A stretch of 64,000 nt of DNA from Earliella scabrosa (Eukaryota > Basidiomycota > Agaricomycetes > Polyporales > Polyporaceae). Position 1 is the first letter of the stretch; each line of letters opens with the position of its first letter. The stretch lies in NCBI GenBank assembly GCA_022605405.1, contig JABYQQ010000007.1:1798001-1862000 (forward strand). Direction: 5' to 3'. The translations under genes were made by a program, and so were the position numbers. The notes beneath the pieces are model-generated. The model was not told the DNA's origin, made no database searches, and was given only the letters and a program-made list of their open reading frames with translations. Shown here piece after piece: positions 1 to 9,352 of this stretch.

Positions 1-284
1 ATGCGAAGGTCGATCCTTTAGCGATACATACAGGACAATTGCACAGACGGACGAACATTGGATATGGACCGCCTGATTGTCCATGCACAGCAGGAGTGAT
101 GTCTAGATCCATGTTTTGAACACATCCTTGGGTATGGTCAGGCGCGAAAGTAGAGGCGCCTATGAAGCAGTAGCAGCATTGATAGGAACGTAAGGTAGCA
201 ATAAACAGCAGGGTAAGGGCGTAAGCTCGTAGCACTCTAGCTTCTAACCGACCGAGACCTGAACGAATGTGTATGCGAATCCCC

Positions 285-1644
285 TCAGTGACCCTGACCC
301 TTGACCCTACAGGGAGACGCAGCGTAAGCACATGGACACACTCGTTCGAGAAAGATGGAGACATACCAGGCCTTGACGTAGTCGGCAAAAGACACCATGC
401 ATACAGTCTGCCAGATGCCAAGACCTATCCGGGGAGTGACACCACGGTAGAGACCCTTGAGGCCGTTCTCCCTGTAGATGTATGATAGTGTGTTGAGGAT
501 CGTCTTCTTCTCCCCACGTTCCGCGGACTTGGCCATCGACTGCATCTCGACGCGCACAACCTCTATAGGCTGGTTCCAGGTAGCGAGCGCACCACCGATC
601 GACGAAGAGAGGATCTTCTCAAAGGGCGTGAGCTTCTCGCCCTCACCCTTGCCCTTCATTTTCCGGATGCTGCTCTCCGCAAGACGAGCGAAGCCCATGC
701 TGACCCCGGGCGTCAAACGCAGCCGATAGTTGGGGTTACATGCCACTCACCGAGAGCCCCAGTTCGTACATTGCCGGACAGCGACAGCGTTCACGCCCTT
801 GTTGATACCACGGATACCCTCACGGCGGTAGATGTCGGCGAAAACAGCCCAAGTTGATGGCGGCTTGATGCCAGTTGCCGCCTGCTTATGCCTCGTAATC
901 TCCGCGGTCTTCATACATGTGCAGAAACCTTGAAGGGGGTTAGCCAGCCATCAACGCCCTACAAGGTGCACACTCACCCATAGTAGCATATGCCTGAACA
1001 ATACCACCACCCATACCGCCGAGAAGACCAGCGGCGGCGGGGTTCATACCCATGGCTACCGTAGCCGTCTCGATCTCAGACGCAGTGAAGAGAAGAACGC
1101 CGCCCTTCGTTGACGCCTCGATCCAAGCCTTGACAGGGAGATGAAAACGAAGTCGCAAGGCAGTTGGGAAGAAGACGCACCCATGGAATGAGACCCTGGT
1201 AGAAGCCCGTAATGCCACCACGACTCCAGACGGTCTGAATAGCCTGGAACATGGTCTGTTGCCGGTTTGCAGCCATTTGTGTCTTGAGAACCTCAAGTGG
1301 TTGACCAAGTGTCGTAACCTGAAGTGATCGTATTAGGACACAGGTCTCAGAGCGCGACGGGCAGACTTGCCTCCTGCGGGGATAGTCAGTAAAGCCGCGG
1401 AATAGCAGAGAATGGAGTGTACGCACGAACTACATGGCGGAACAGCAATGGATGACGCGTCATTCAGCATATACAGTCGCTATATGCACTGACAATAGGC
1501 GTACCATGTTCATAATGGCACCTTGAAGGAGAAGGGTTGAGCATTCACGTGCGCCAGCTCACGATACACCGACGCGCCTCACTCACCGACAGCAATGTTG
1601 GACCAGCTGACGCCCTTTTGACCGGGTTCCTTCTGGATAGCCAT
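285..1644 (-). CDS. YHM2: Mitochondrial citrate/oxoglutarate carrier, Yhm2 type
   Basis: Mitochondrial carrier family protein of the inner membrane. The Yhm2 subgroup exchanges citrate for 2-oxoglutarate and has been linked to mtDNA maintenance. I read nine exons: 1644-1587, 1521-1505, 1429-1427, 1373-1371, 1318-1181, 1128-978, 928-751, 699-367 and 306-285. They sum to 903 nt, i.e. 300 aa, close to yeast Yhm2 (about 314). Recognisable segments in order are [73 protein letters not shown] and [19 protein letters not shown], a pattern I associate with Yhm2. The start is the ATG giving [11 protein letters not shown]. Exons 3 and 4 are 3 nt each and supply F and E in front of VTTLGQ. The intron after exon 4 has a GC donor. 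The last 60-bp intron is a multiple of three, so reading through it keeps the frame. A LINE lies 245-260 bp upstream. Confidence 0.9.
1371..1373 (-). other. YHM2: 3-nt micro-exon (GAG, Glu) of YHM2
   Basis: Minus strand order is CCCCGCAG / GAG / GCAAGT. The preceding intron has a clear CTGAC branch site. The following intron (1370-1319, 52 bp) uses a GC donor in its best context, a CTAAT branch and a CTTCAG acceptor. It restores the conserved Glu of E-V-T-T-L-G-Q. Confidence 0.7.
1427..1429 (-). other. YHM2: 3-nt micro-exon (TTC, Phe) of YHM2
   Basis: On the minus strand the order is CCATGTAG / TTC / GTGCGTAC. The upstream intron spans 1504-1430 (75 bp) and the downstream one 1426-1374 (53 bp). 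Phase 0 on both sides. It adds the residue that the carrier family carries between the Asn-x and Glu-Val-Thr-Thr-Leu-Gly positions. Confidence 0.7.
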
Positions 1645-1888
1645 GGCGGAGAGAGACCGGGGGTCGTGACGGAACGAAGGGGGACGGGGGAGAGAGAGGA
1701 CGAGGAAGGAGGAGGAGGAGGACGGAGGACGCGGTGCCCCAAATATTGGCGGGGGAGCGGCTAAGGGAGGCTGTTTGGCCGGCGCAAACACGCGGGATTG
1801 CACCAATCATCTGCGGACGCTCCTCCGTCTCGGACGATCCTGCCATGGTACGACCGCCCTCGCTCCCTCGCCCTCTCTTCGCAGTCCA

Positions 1889-1903
1889 ACAGCCTCCGAC
1901 GTC
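1889..1903. repeat. Target-site duplication, left copy
   Basis: ACAGCCTCCGACGTC, 15 bp, lies directly beside the T-run that is the minus-strand poly(A) tail of the LINE. The identical 15-mer lies at 8538-8552 on the other side. Bases beyond the 15 differ on both sides. Confidence 0.95.
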
Positions 1904-2089
1904 TTTTTTTTTTTAAGGTCATGTATTTGTATCCCGCTCGTACTGAATACAGGTGCGGCCAGTGTCTATAGGTTTAATGCATGGTGGCAGGCGAGTGGTC
2001 TCAGCTAATGGTGCCTACATCTAAGGGCTTCGCGTGCGCCCGTTATCCGGCGCCTCTGTCGTTGTCCGAGGGCATACTCGGCGATCACA

Positions 2090-5000
2090 TCAACTGGGCG
2101 CGTCCGCAAAGGTGAACGCGCTCTCATTCGCTTCTAGGAATGCTTTGACGTCACGGTATGAGCTCAGTCGCATCAGGAATTCGTACTCACTGCGGCAGTT
2201 CCACCAGCGGCGATATTTTCTGCATCTGAGCAACACATGTCTTCTGTCCTGGAAGACTTTGCACTCCGGACAGTCTACAGGCTCGTCGGGGAAGAAGCGT
2301 CGCCGGAATGATCCTAGCGGCGCATGGTCCAAGACCGCTCGGCAGAAGCGCGCCATGGACGACTTGGAGTCCCCAAACATCTGGAGCGCAGGGCTTGAAG
2401 TGTGGCTGGGCGGGTCGAATACCGCCAGCCGTAGAAAGTTGCGACCGCTGTAAGCCGGCGACGAGCGATACTCGTTCCGCCAGTCCGACTTAAGCTGGAC
2501 AGCTAGTAGGTGATGCGCATGTGCCAGTGAGCACTCATCGCGCTGAACAGGTAAGTCTGCCGCTTGTTTCGCGTCGTCGTCCACAAGCTCGTTCCACTCA
2601 ACACCTTTGTGGGACGGGCACCAGTGAAAAACAACTTTTCGCCGGTCGTCCTTCTCCAGCCACTCGCGTACGTTGCGGCACGCGACGATCGACACGAGCT
2701 GCTGCCCGTGCATCCCGGGGTCGAGCAGCGTGTTGAGCGCCGACTCGTTGTCGGCCACCACATGTATCGTCTCGCATACCTGATTGGTCGCGAAAGCGAT
2801 ACCCATTCCCCCCGCAATCATCTCAGCGTCATACGAGGTGGCGCGTCCACACGCGATTCCGCGCTTGAATACGAGCCGCCCCGCACGATATGCTCGAAAT
2901 GCTGCGCCGGTCCGACATCGTGGCTTGGGGTACAGTGATCCGTCGCAGAAGACGGTAACCGCGCGTCGGTCGTTCACTGCTTCCCGCAGCCGCGGCATGA
3001 GGGACGACTCCATCCACTCTGGGAGTGCATCGGAGTCCTTCTTTGGATGTTCTGTGTGCCAGGTGAGTCTGTCTCCATACATGTCGAGTACACGTCCTCC
3101 CGGGCGTGCCTCTGCATGTAGCGGGGCAAACTCTTCCGTGCATACTCGGCCCGCGAAGTCGATCGCCACTAGCGGCGTGTCCGTCGAATCCGGATATCCT
3201 GTCCCCATGGGGAATGCGACGTCCGGCGCCAGATGGTTGCACACCCACGGGTTCGGCAGTGCTGCCAGCAGTGGATGTGACGCCATGAGCGTGTTCGCGC
3301 GGAGGCCGGTTCTGTTGACCAGCTTCTCGATATGTAGCCGGATCGGTGGTAGTCCGGCCAGGACCTCCATGCCGCCTATCGGTGACGTGCGGAATGCACC
3401 GGTAATCCAGCGCGCTGCAGTGTTCTGCGCCTTGCGCAGGAAATCAATGTGCCATTTGGTTCCCTTGCGGCGGTACCACAACTGGCATCCATATGTCATG
3501 AGAGGGACAACGCATGATTTGTATAGCGTCCGCCGTTGCGCCGGCGGCATGCCTTTGATTGAGTTGCCCAGCATGAGGAGGGATTGTGCTGTGCTGGCGG
3601 CTCTTGATCCGTAGAATCTGACATGCTGACGGAATGTCAGCTTCTGATCCAGGTAGAACCCGAGGTGCCGCAGGACTTGCACCGTCTTTAACGGTGTGTC
3701 TCCTGTATATGGCGCCTCCCCGAGATCCAGGGACGGGTTCTCCTTCTTACGCGTGAAATGACACGCCTCCGTCTTCTCATGTTCGACCCGGAGGCCGACA
3801 CGATTGAGCTCCCTCACGACATGACGGTACTGCTCCTCCAGTACCTGCACGTTCGCACTGAGAGAGCTGCGCGAGACCGATATCAGGCCGTCGTCTACAA
3901 AGAATTGCAGCCACGGATGACCTCCGGCGCCGTCCTGGTTGATTGGGCACAGCCGGTGGATGACTGGCGCAATATACAAGTTAGCGAGTGGTGGGGATAA
4001 TGAGGACCCTTGCACCACTCCGACATCTACCGCACCGAATGATGGCGAGGTGAATGTGTCCCATTTGTACACTGTCGACCGCCCGCTCAGGTAATGCTTG
4101 AGAAATTGAACAAGCTTTCCGCTAAAGCCCTGCTTTCTCAGAATACCAAGCAGCATGCGGTGATTTACGGATGGGTAGAATTGCGCGACGTCGAAGGCCA
4201 GCACTGATGTATCAAGCCTGCGTGCCCATCCCTGCCGTATGCGGTGCACGAGCAACATACCCGCATCCACGGTGGAGTGCTGTTTTGTCCCGCCAAACTG
4301 GCCTGGATGAAACGCTCCCCATTTCTGTCCTTCGTAGTGCAGCCGTTCGGCCAGCACTTTCTCACAGAGTTTGCCCAGACAACTGAGCAGTACAATTGGA
4401 CGATAGGACTTGAGGCGTGAATAGTCGTCCTTCTTAGGCTTTGGAATGACGACTGAGACCGCCTCTTTGAACTGCACAGGCCAGTATGCCCGGTCTATGC
4501 ATGCATTGAAGAGGCGGCGGAGAATCTCCCCGCATGCCTCATGTCGTACAAGTGCTGCAATGTAAGGCCATCGCAGGTGATCCGAACCCGGCGCTGATCG
4601 ACTCGACACGTCCGACACCGCATCCAATAGCTCCTGCCGTGAGATGGGTGGGAAGTCTCGCTCCTCCAGCTGTGGAATGTCGTCTAGGAATGTCATGTCG
4701 ACATCACGATTTGCTGCAGAGTTGTAGGTAGCATTGACGGCTTCCCACAATTCATCCAGCTCCACAAGTGGCCTTCCCTCGTGAATGAGGGACTTGTACA
4801 TAGGTAGCGATCTGGGTTTGGTCCATGACACAACATCCCAGACGCGCTTACCCTTTTCGCATGCCGCAGCGATGCGCTCCTCGTAGTACTGCGCCTTGGC
4901 TGCCTTAATGGCCCTCTTGAATGCCCGGCGTGTCTCACTAGTTCTATGTGTCCGGAACGCTGTGAGAGCGGCCGAACATTCATTGCTCCACCAGCGCTTG

Positions 5001-5923
5001 GAGCGCGAGGAGAGTCGCGGTGACTCCGCATGAGTCTCCCATGCGACACGTGCCGCGTCAAGTATTGCATCGCACGTACGCTGTATGTCTGCTACTGTGT
5101 CGACCTCAACACGCACAGCTGCCACACCGTCGATAAGGTCTCTCAGGAACGCCTTCTCAGCGCTCGATTTGCGCTTTATCGTCGGCGGTAGGGTCTTCTC
5201 CCACCATCCTACTCGTGCCGACGTGGAGATGATAGCGTGGTCTGACAGGCCGCGCCCATTCAAGTCTATATGTGCGCGGACCTCTCCAGAGGCTACGCGA
5301 TCTGAGGGTGCCCAGATCAGATCCGGCACGGTGCTGCGCAGATCCTCATTGTGCGGCCGATGTGTTGCAGACCCATCCATATTGACGAGACTGAGTCCAG
5401 CACCTGCCATCAGATTGATGAGGTCTACCGCGCGTGGGCTTTCATGGGGTGCGTCCGGCTCCCACATCGTTGAGTGGAGATTGAAGTCTCCTACCACTAG
5501 GTCTAGAGGCGGTAGCTCAGCAGCATGGTCCTGTAGCCAGGTGAGCGCTGAGCTGCGCTGGTCGTTATAGACGTTGAGGTAGTAGTGCACCTCCCGGTCG
5601 ACCGTGAGCGAGATCAGTATCATATCCGGGTGGTCTACCATGTGCGAGCAGAGCTGCGGACGCAGACCTGCAAGTTCACGGTTGACATATGCACAAACCC
5701 TAGCGGGCATGCGTGTTTCCATGAGTAGCCAGGCTGGATGTACCTGTGTGCCTACAAGGACCTCGCCGCCGGGGTCCGAGTTGGACGCAACCGTTTTGAT
5801 AGGGCCATAGTATGGCTCCTGCACGAAGAGTATATCACACTTACGAACCATTGACTCGAGAAGGAAGTGCGATTGGTTCGGCGTGTGATTTACATTATTG
5901 GAGACAACACGGATTTTACGCAT
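2090..5923 (-). CDS. LINE ORF2: endonuclease, reverse transcriptase, RNase H
   Basis: A 1,277-aa polyprotein. Residues about 1-235 form an apurinic-type endonuclease (Asn9/10, VQEPY with Glu36, VGDFN near 145, LSDHA near 227) that nicks target DNA. The reverse transcriptase lies around 450-740, with IPKPKK, SYRPIVLLS, FGGTKQHSTVDA and the catalytic FVDD box near 675. An RNase H domain begins near 990 (VFCDGS, then YDAEM, ADNES and the HWCPSHKG region), giving the D-E-D-D set. A C-terminal CPEC-x7-H-x4-C zinc knuckle sits near 1217-1233. The ATG shares its A with the ORF1 stop (TAATG). The protein would carry out target-primed reverse transcription in the nucleus. No lesions seen. Confidence 0.95.
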   Translation of the reverse strand: MRKIRVVSNNVNHTPNQSHFLLESMVRKCDILFVQEPYYGPIKTVASNSDPGGEVLVGTQVHPAWLLMETRMPARVCAYVNRELAGLRPQLCSHMVDHPDMILISLTVDREVHYYLNVYNDQRSSALTWLQDHAAELPPLDLVVGDFNLHSTMWEPDAPHESPRAVDLINLMAGAGLSLVNMDGSATHRPHNEDLRSTVPDLIWAPSDRVASGEVRAHIDLNGRGLSDHAIISTSARVGWWEKTLPPTIKRKSSAEKAFLRDLIDGVAAVRVEVDTVADIQRTCDAILDAARVAWETHAESPRLSSRSKRWWSNECSAALTAFRTHRTSETRRAFKRAIKAAKAQYYEERIAAACEKGKRVWDVVSWTKPRSLPMYKSLIHEGRPLVELDELWEAVNATYNSAANRDVDMTFLDDIPQLEERDFPPISRQELLDAVSDVSSRSAPGSDHLRWPYIAALVRHEACGEILRRLFNACIDRAYWPVQFKEAVSVVIPKPKKDDYSRLKSYRPIVLLSCLGKLCEKVLAERLHYEGQKWGAFHPGQFGGTKQHSTVDAGMLLVHRIRQGWARRLDTSVLAFDVAQFYPSVNHRMLLGILRKQGFSGKLVQFLKHYLSGRSTVYKWDTFTSPSFGAVDVGVVQGSSLSPPLANLYIAPVIHRLCPINQDGAGGHPWLQFFVDDGLISVSRSSLSANVQVLEEQYRHVVRELNRVGLRVEHEKTEACHFTRKKENPSLDLGEAPYTGDTPLKTVQVLRHLGFYLDQKLTFRQHVRFYGSRAASTAQSLLMLGNSIKGMPPAQRRTLYKSCVVPLMTYGCQLWYRRKGTKWHIDFLRKAQNTAARWITGAFRTSPIGGMEVLAGLPPIRLHIEKLVNRTGLRANTLMASHPLLAALPNPWVCNHLAPDVAFPMGTGYPDSTDTPLVAIDFAGRVCTEEFAPLHAEARPGGRVLDMYGDRLTWHTEHPKKDSDALPEWMESSLMPRLREAVNDRRAVTVFCDGSLYPKPRCRTGAAFRAYRAGRLVFKRGIACGRATSYDAEMIAGGMGIAFATNQVCETIHVVADNESALNTLLDPGMHGQQLVSIVACRNVREWLEKDDRRKVVFHWCPSHKGVEWNELVDDDAKQAADLPVQRDECSLAHAHHLLAVQLKSDWRNEYRSSPAYSGRNFLRLAVFDPPSHTSSPALQMFGDSKSSMARFCRAVLDHAPLGSFRRRFFPDEPVDCPECKVFQDRRHVLLRCRKYRRWWNCRSEYEFLMRLSSYRDVKAFLEANESAFTFADAPS

Positions 5924-8421
5924 TACTGTCCGCTCTCCTCACCACCGTTCGGCGCGCCAGAGTCTGCTCGACCGCCTCTGGCGTGCTGTCCACCCGTACC
6001 CCTTTGCCCGCTGCCACCTGCTGCGTTACGCACACGTCGCTGCTGCTGTGGGGAGAGAGTATTAGCGCCCAGCGTTATGATGTCCACGCCTGGCGCAAAA
6101 CGCACCGATGGGCCAGCTTCCGCTGGCTGAGAACCAGCCGGCGCTGTCGCCGTCGTCCTTGATGCCCTGCTCCGCCGAGGTGCAGGTGGATGGGCCTGGT
6201 GCCAGGCCGCATCGTTGCGGTGTTGGAAGTATGGGCACTCGCGCGAGGTCGCGCGGTGCGCCTGTCCACAGTTGACGCATCGTGGTGGGTGGGTGCAAGT
6301 CGGAGCCGTCGACCCACGGCAGCAGCTAGCAAGGGCACGATGATGCTTGATCTCGTGCGCCTCGCCGCAGTGCGCGCATGCCGTCGAGTTAGCACGGCAT
6401 AAGTCCTTCACATGGCCCCAGCGCATGCACTGGTTGCACCGTGGTACCTGCCGCCGGTTCTCCAGTACTTGGGCCGTGCGTACACCGTTGGAGAAGGTGA
6501 CGTGTGTTCCCGTCAACGCACGTTGCCGAGCTGACGTGGAAGTGTCAGTGATCTCGACGACGAGTGTCGTCGTCGAGGCGCCATCCTGTGGGGGGAAGAA
6601 GCTCACCCGCCTAGCCGGCAGAACAGCTTGCCACTCGGGTGAGTGTCGGAACGCCTCCTCAGCTACCCGTCGGGCATCCAGGAGTTGACCGTTCCCGTCG
6701 ACACATTCAACTGCGCGGAAGCACAGCTGGGTCGTGCGGGAGTAGCGCTCAACAACTGGGGCCGTCGCGTTGTTCGCGTCGCCACCCCAGTTGTGTGCGT
6801 TCACGATGGCGCGGACGGCCTCTTCGATTCCATCCGGAGGGACGTCGGTGAACTGCACGAACAGTTGCCCAGACGTTGTCCAGTCGGCCGAAGCCGCTCG
6901 GACGTCACGCATCCGCTGGTCGGGATGCCTGGCCAGCTCGGCATTGACTGCACTGACAACAGTTAGGGAGCCCGCCCTCGCCTCCTCCGGAGGCGGACTC
7001 GGGAATCGCACATAGATGCGGCGAGACGCACCCTGCGGCCCCCGGACCCTCCGCCGCTTGGTCTGCTTGCGTTGTATCTCGGCCTGCAACCTGGAGCTCG
7101 CCCGAGAGGCCGGTCGGGATGGGCCGTGCGCTGAGCTGCTGCTAGCTGACGGCGTTCTTGCGCGAACCGCATCCGCATAGGACGCTGGTGCTGGTGGTGG
7201 GGCATGGGAGGTCGATGCCTGAGCACCGTCGTACGCGGAGCGAGACGACGATGCATAGGCATCGCTCACGTTGAGGATCTCCTCGAATGAGGCGTTGGGA
7301 TACCGCTGCATTAGCAGCTCCACCACCCTGGGGTTGGGTAGGTTCGGGTGGATACCGGAGACCTCAGCGTCTTGAGATGAGGTCGTGTTCGCCCTGCTGC
7401 GCTTGCGCATCGACTGTGTCGAGGCCGTCTGCGGCGGGGGTGTGTCAGATCTGGCGCGGGCTTTGCCCTTGCCTTTGTCTTGCCTGCGGGTAGTCGAGCT
7501 CGGTGTTTGCGGCTCAGACGCGTCTTGACGGTGGGGGGTCGCTGCACGAGAGTGTGTGGCGGAGGTCATGGGCGTGAGGTCGCTCACCGCCGAGACGGAG
7601 ACGCCGTCGTCCATCTCGACGTCTGCGCCTTCGGGAACATTCGGCGGCTGCTGCGGATTGGCGCCGGTCGCAGTCGCGTCGGTGTCGGCCGCGCTGGCAT
7701 TCCGCGCAGTTGGGATGGGTGGCGGCGTGCTGGCTGCCTGAGTGGCCTGCACGGCCGGAGAGTTGGTGAAACGGGGCCTGGCTGGCGCCCTGGATACACC
7801 GAGGGTCGTCAGTAACCATGAGTAGTGTCGCGGCTCCAGACCAAGCGAGCGGACGAACGTGTCGTCCAGCTCCGCGTTGAGCGCGTCGAGCTCGTTCGCA
7901 ATGGGACCATAGGTCATCTGAAGGGCAGTTTGTTCCTCGATAGCCGCAGTGAGCTCCTCGCGAGCGCCGCGGAACAGGACGAGGACGTCGTGAAGGGCGT
8001 CAGCCGCCACTTGGACGACGACATGCCACGGGTCTTCTGCGCACAGGCGTAGCCGTTGAGACCGCACCGGTTCTTCATGCTCACGGCTGGGTCCAGGCCC
8101 GCTGCCGTTAGTCAGCTCCGCTGGAGGCTCTGTGGTGCTCACCGTTGAGCCTCCTGGGAGGGTGGACACCCTGATGGTGTCGTTCTCCACGTCGAGCTCA
8201 TCCTGCATCTGCTCGTCGTCTTCGGGGTCGCCGTAGTCCAGAAGCTCTTCCGGATCGGCATCAGCCTGGCCTCGGGTTCGCTCCGGAGGCAGGGACAGCG
8301 TGCGCCTTGGGGGGCTGGGACTGCCAGTCGAGGGAGTGCGGGACCGCGACCGTGGACGGTCGCCTTCCGCCGGATACGGCCTGCTACCCCCGGTGGCTCT
8401 ATTGGACCTATCTGGGGACAT
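5923..8421 (-). CDS. LINE ORF1: gag-like zinc-knuckle protein
   Basis: An 832-aa protein. The N-terminal half is Pro/Ser/Thr/Ala-rich and low in complexity. A basic stretch near 455-470 (QRKQTKRRRVRG) is followed by a folded-looking middle. Three zinc knuckles lie around 660-735 (CNQCMRWGHVKDLC, CAHCGEAHEIKHH, CVNCGQAHRATSREC). By analogy with Tad and Jockey elements it should bind the element RNA and form the ribonucleoprotein. The start is the first ATG of the open frame, MSPDRSNRATGG, about 116 nt from the inferred 5' end of the element. It ends in the TAA of the TAATG overlap with ORF2. Confidence 0.9.
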   Translation of the reverse strand: MSPDRSNRATGGSRPYPAEGDRPRSRSRTPSTGSPSPPRRTLSLPPERTRGQADADPEELLDYGDPEDDEQMQDELDVENDTIRVSTLPGGSTVSTTEPPAELTNGSGPGPSREHEEPVRSQRLRLCAEDPWHVVVQVAADALHDVLVLFRGAREELTAAIEEQTALQMTYGPIANELDALNAELDDTFVRSLGLEPRHYSWLLTTLGVSRAPARPRFTNSPAVQATQAASTPPPIPTARNASAADTDATATGANPQQPPNVPEGADVEMDDGVSVSAVSDLTPMTSATHSRAATPHRQDASEPQTPSSTTRRQDKGKGKARARSDTPPPQTASTQSMRKRSRANTTSSQDAEVSGIHPNLPNPRVVELLMQRYPNASFEEILNVSDAYASSSRSAYDGAQASTSHAPPPAPASYADAVRARTPSASSSSAHGPSRPASRASSRLQAEIQRKQTKRRRVRGPQGASRRIYVRFPSPPPEEARAGSLTVVSAVNAELARHPDQRMRDVRAASADWTTSGQLFVQFTDVPPDGIEEAVRAIVNAHNWGGDANNATAPVVERYSRTTQLCFRAVECVDGNGQLLDARRVAEEAFRHSPEWQAVLPARRVSFFPPQDGASTTTLVVEITDTSTSARQRALTGTHVTFSNGVRTAQVLENRRQVPRCNQCMRWGHVKDLCRANSTACAHCGEAHEIKHHRALASCCRGSTAPTCTHPPRCVNCGQAHRATSRECPYFQHRNDAAWHQAHPPAPRRSRASRTTATAPAGSQPAEAGPSVRFAPGVDIITLGANTLSPQQQRRVRNAAGGSGQRGTGGQHARGGRADSGAPNGGEESGQ

Positions 8422-8537
8422 CTTGACCCTCGGAGGGGACGGATGGGGGTGGGAAGTGGTAGTGCTTTGGGACTATCAGAGAAGCCAGGTAGCGGGCGTC
8501 TAAGCAGATGGTGGTGGTAAAGGGTCAAGGAGCGCTG

Positions 8538-8552
8538 ACAGCCTCCGACGTC
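8538..8552. repeat. Target-site duplication, right copy
   Basis: Identical to the 15-mer at 1889-1903. It marks the 5' end of the LINE and fixes the pre-insertion site as a single copy of this 15-mer. Confidence 0.95.
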
Positions 8553-9352
8553 GACCTTGTCTGAGCTGTGCTTCATATACAAACCGCTTCCGTGCGCAGG
8601 CTGTTTGCATCCTCCGACGCCCATGCCGCCATAGACGCCCCGGACGGGCAGATTTGCCAGGAACCCCGCGTCGCTCGGATGCGGATGCATGAACACAATC
8701 TGGCATTGGCACCTCCAGCCATCGCGAAGACACACGACTTGATGCGCGTGTCATGAATCCTGTTGCATGCGAGGTATGTCGCGCGAACAATAGACATGCC
8801 AGTCTCATGCTCACTCCACCCTCATCCTCAGGCCGACGCCGCTGCGTCTAGCCCGCCGCGTACCCGCACGCGTGTAGCCTATCTCCTCGGGCTACCGTCA
8901 TCCTGCATTTTGACACCTACATGTGTGCGCGCGTATCCAACGGGACGCGCATCCAATATGCAAGCCACCTGCCATTTGCGGAAAACGGCGGGCAGTAGGC
9001 CCATTCCTAACCGCTAGCCGAGGTGGCTGACGGGCACAATGTCCACCCAGTCGGCCCTGCACCGTTCGCGTTGCATACTCGTACCGACCCTCATCTGGCG
9101 AATTTCAAGCTTTCGCAATGTGTGGGTTCAGTGAGTATTTAGTCCCCGCGGAACTCAGGAGCTGCTCGTGCCGCCTCATCAAGCCCGGCCTGCCGACCCC
9201 AACTTCGCGTCCGCTCTCACCTGCGGCATCCCGTGCTTCCTCTTCTTCCGACGTGCTGTTCATAGGTGAGTTCGTCGTCATCTGACTCCAGACTCCGACA
9301 TATAGACTCGAATGCAATCTGACCTTATTTCTGGCCCATAGCTTTCCCCACA
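8553..9352. other. Intergenic region: distal YHM2 and F-box promoter side
   Basis: No supportable coding sequence. Before the LINE arrived this stretch lay only about 260 bp upstream of YHM2. It is the right half of a divergent promoter region of about 1.06 kb shared by YHM2 (-) and the F-box gene (+). Confidence 0.5.

Larger units (their letters stand above)
1904..8537 (-). mobile_element. Full-length non-LTR retrotransposon (Tad-like LINE)
   Basis: The element is 6,634 bp, read on the minus strand: a short 5' leader of about 116 bp (8537-8422), ORF1 with zinc knuckles, ORF2 with endonuclease, reverse transcriptase and RNase H, about 175 bp of 3' UTR, and an 11-nt poly(A) (T-run at 1904-1914). 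A perfect 15-bp duplication flanks it. Both ORFs are open with no stop or frameshift, so this is a young and possibly active copy. The domain order matches the Tad1/MGL/CgT1 group of fungal LINEs. The exact clade would need a tree of the reverse transcriptase. It inserted in the intergenic region between YHM2 and the F-box gene, in the same direction as YHM2. Confidence 0.93.

Noticed and set aside
1076..1426. Contiguous YHM2 frame reading SLQ into VTTLGQ, as if it were one exon
   Set aside because: The upstream residues ([17 protein letters not shown]) do not fit the carrier family, whereas the spliced micro-exons do.
2784..3614. 276-aa plus-strand frame inside the LINE
   Set aside because: Antisense shadow of ORF2; no motif.
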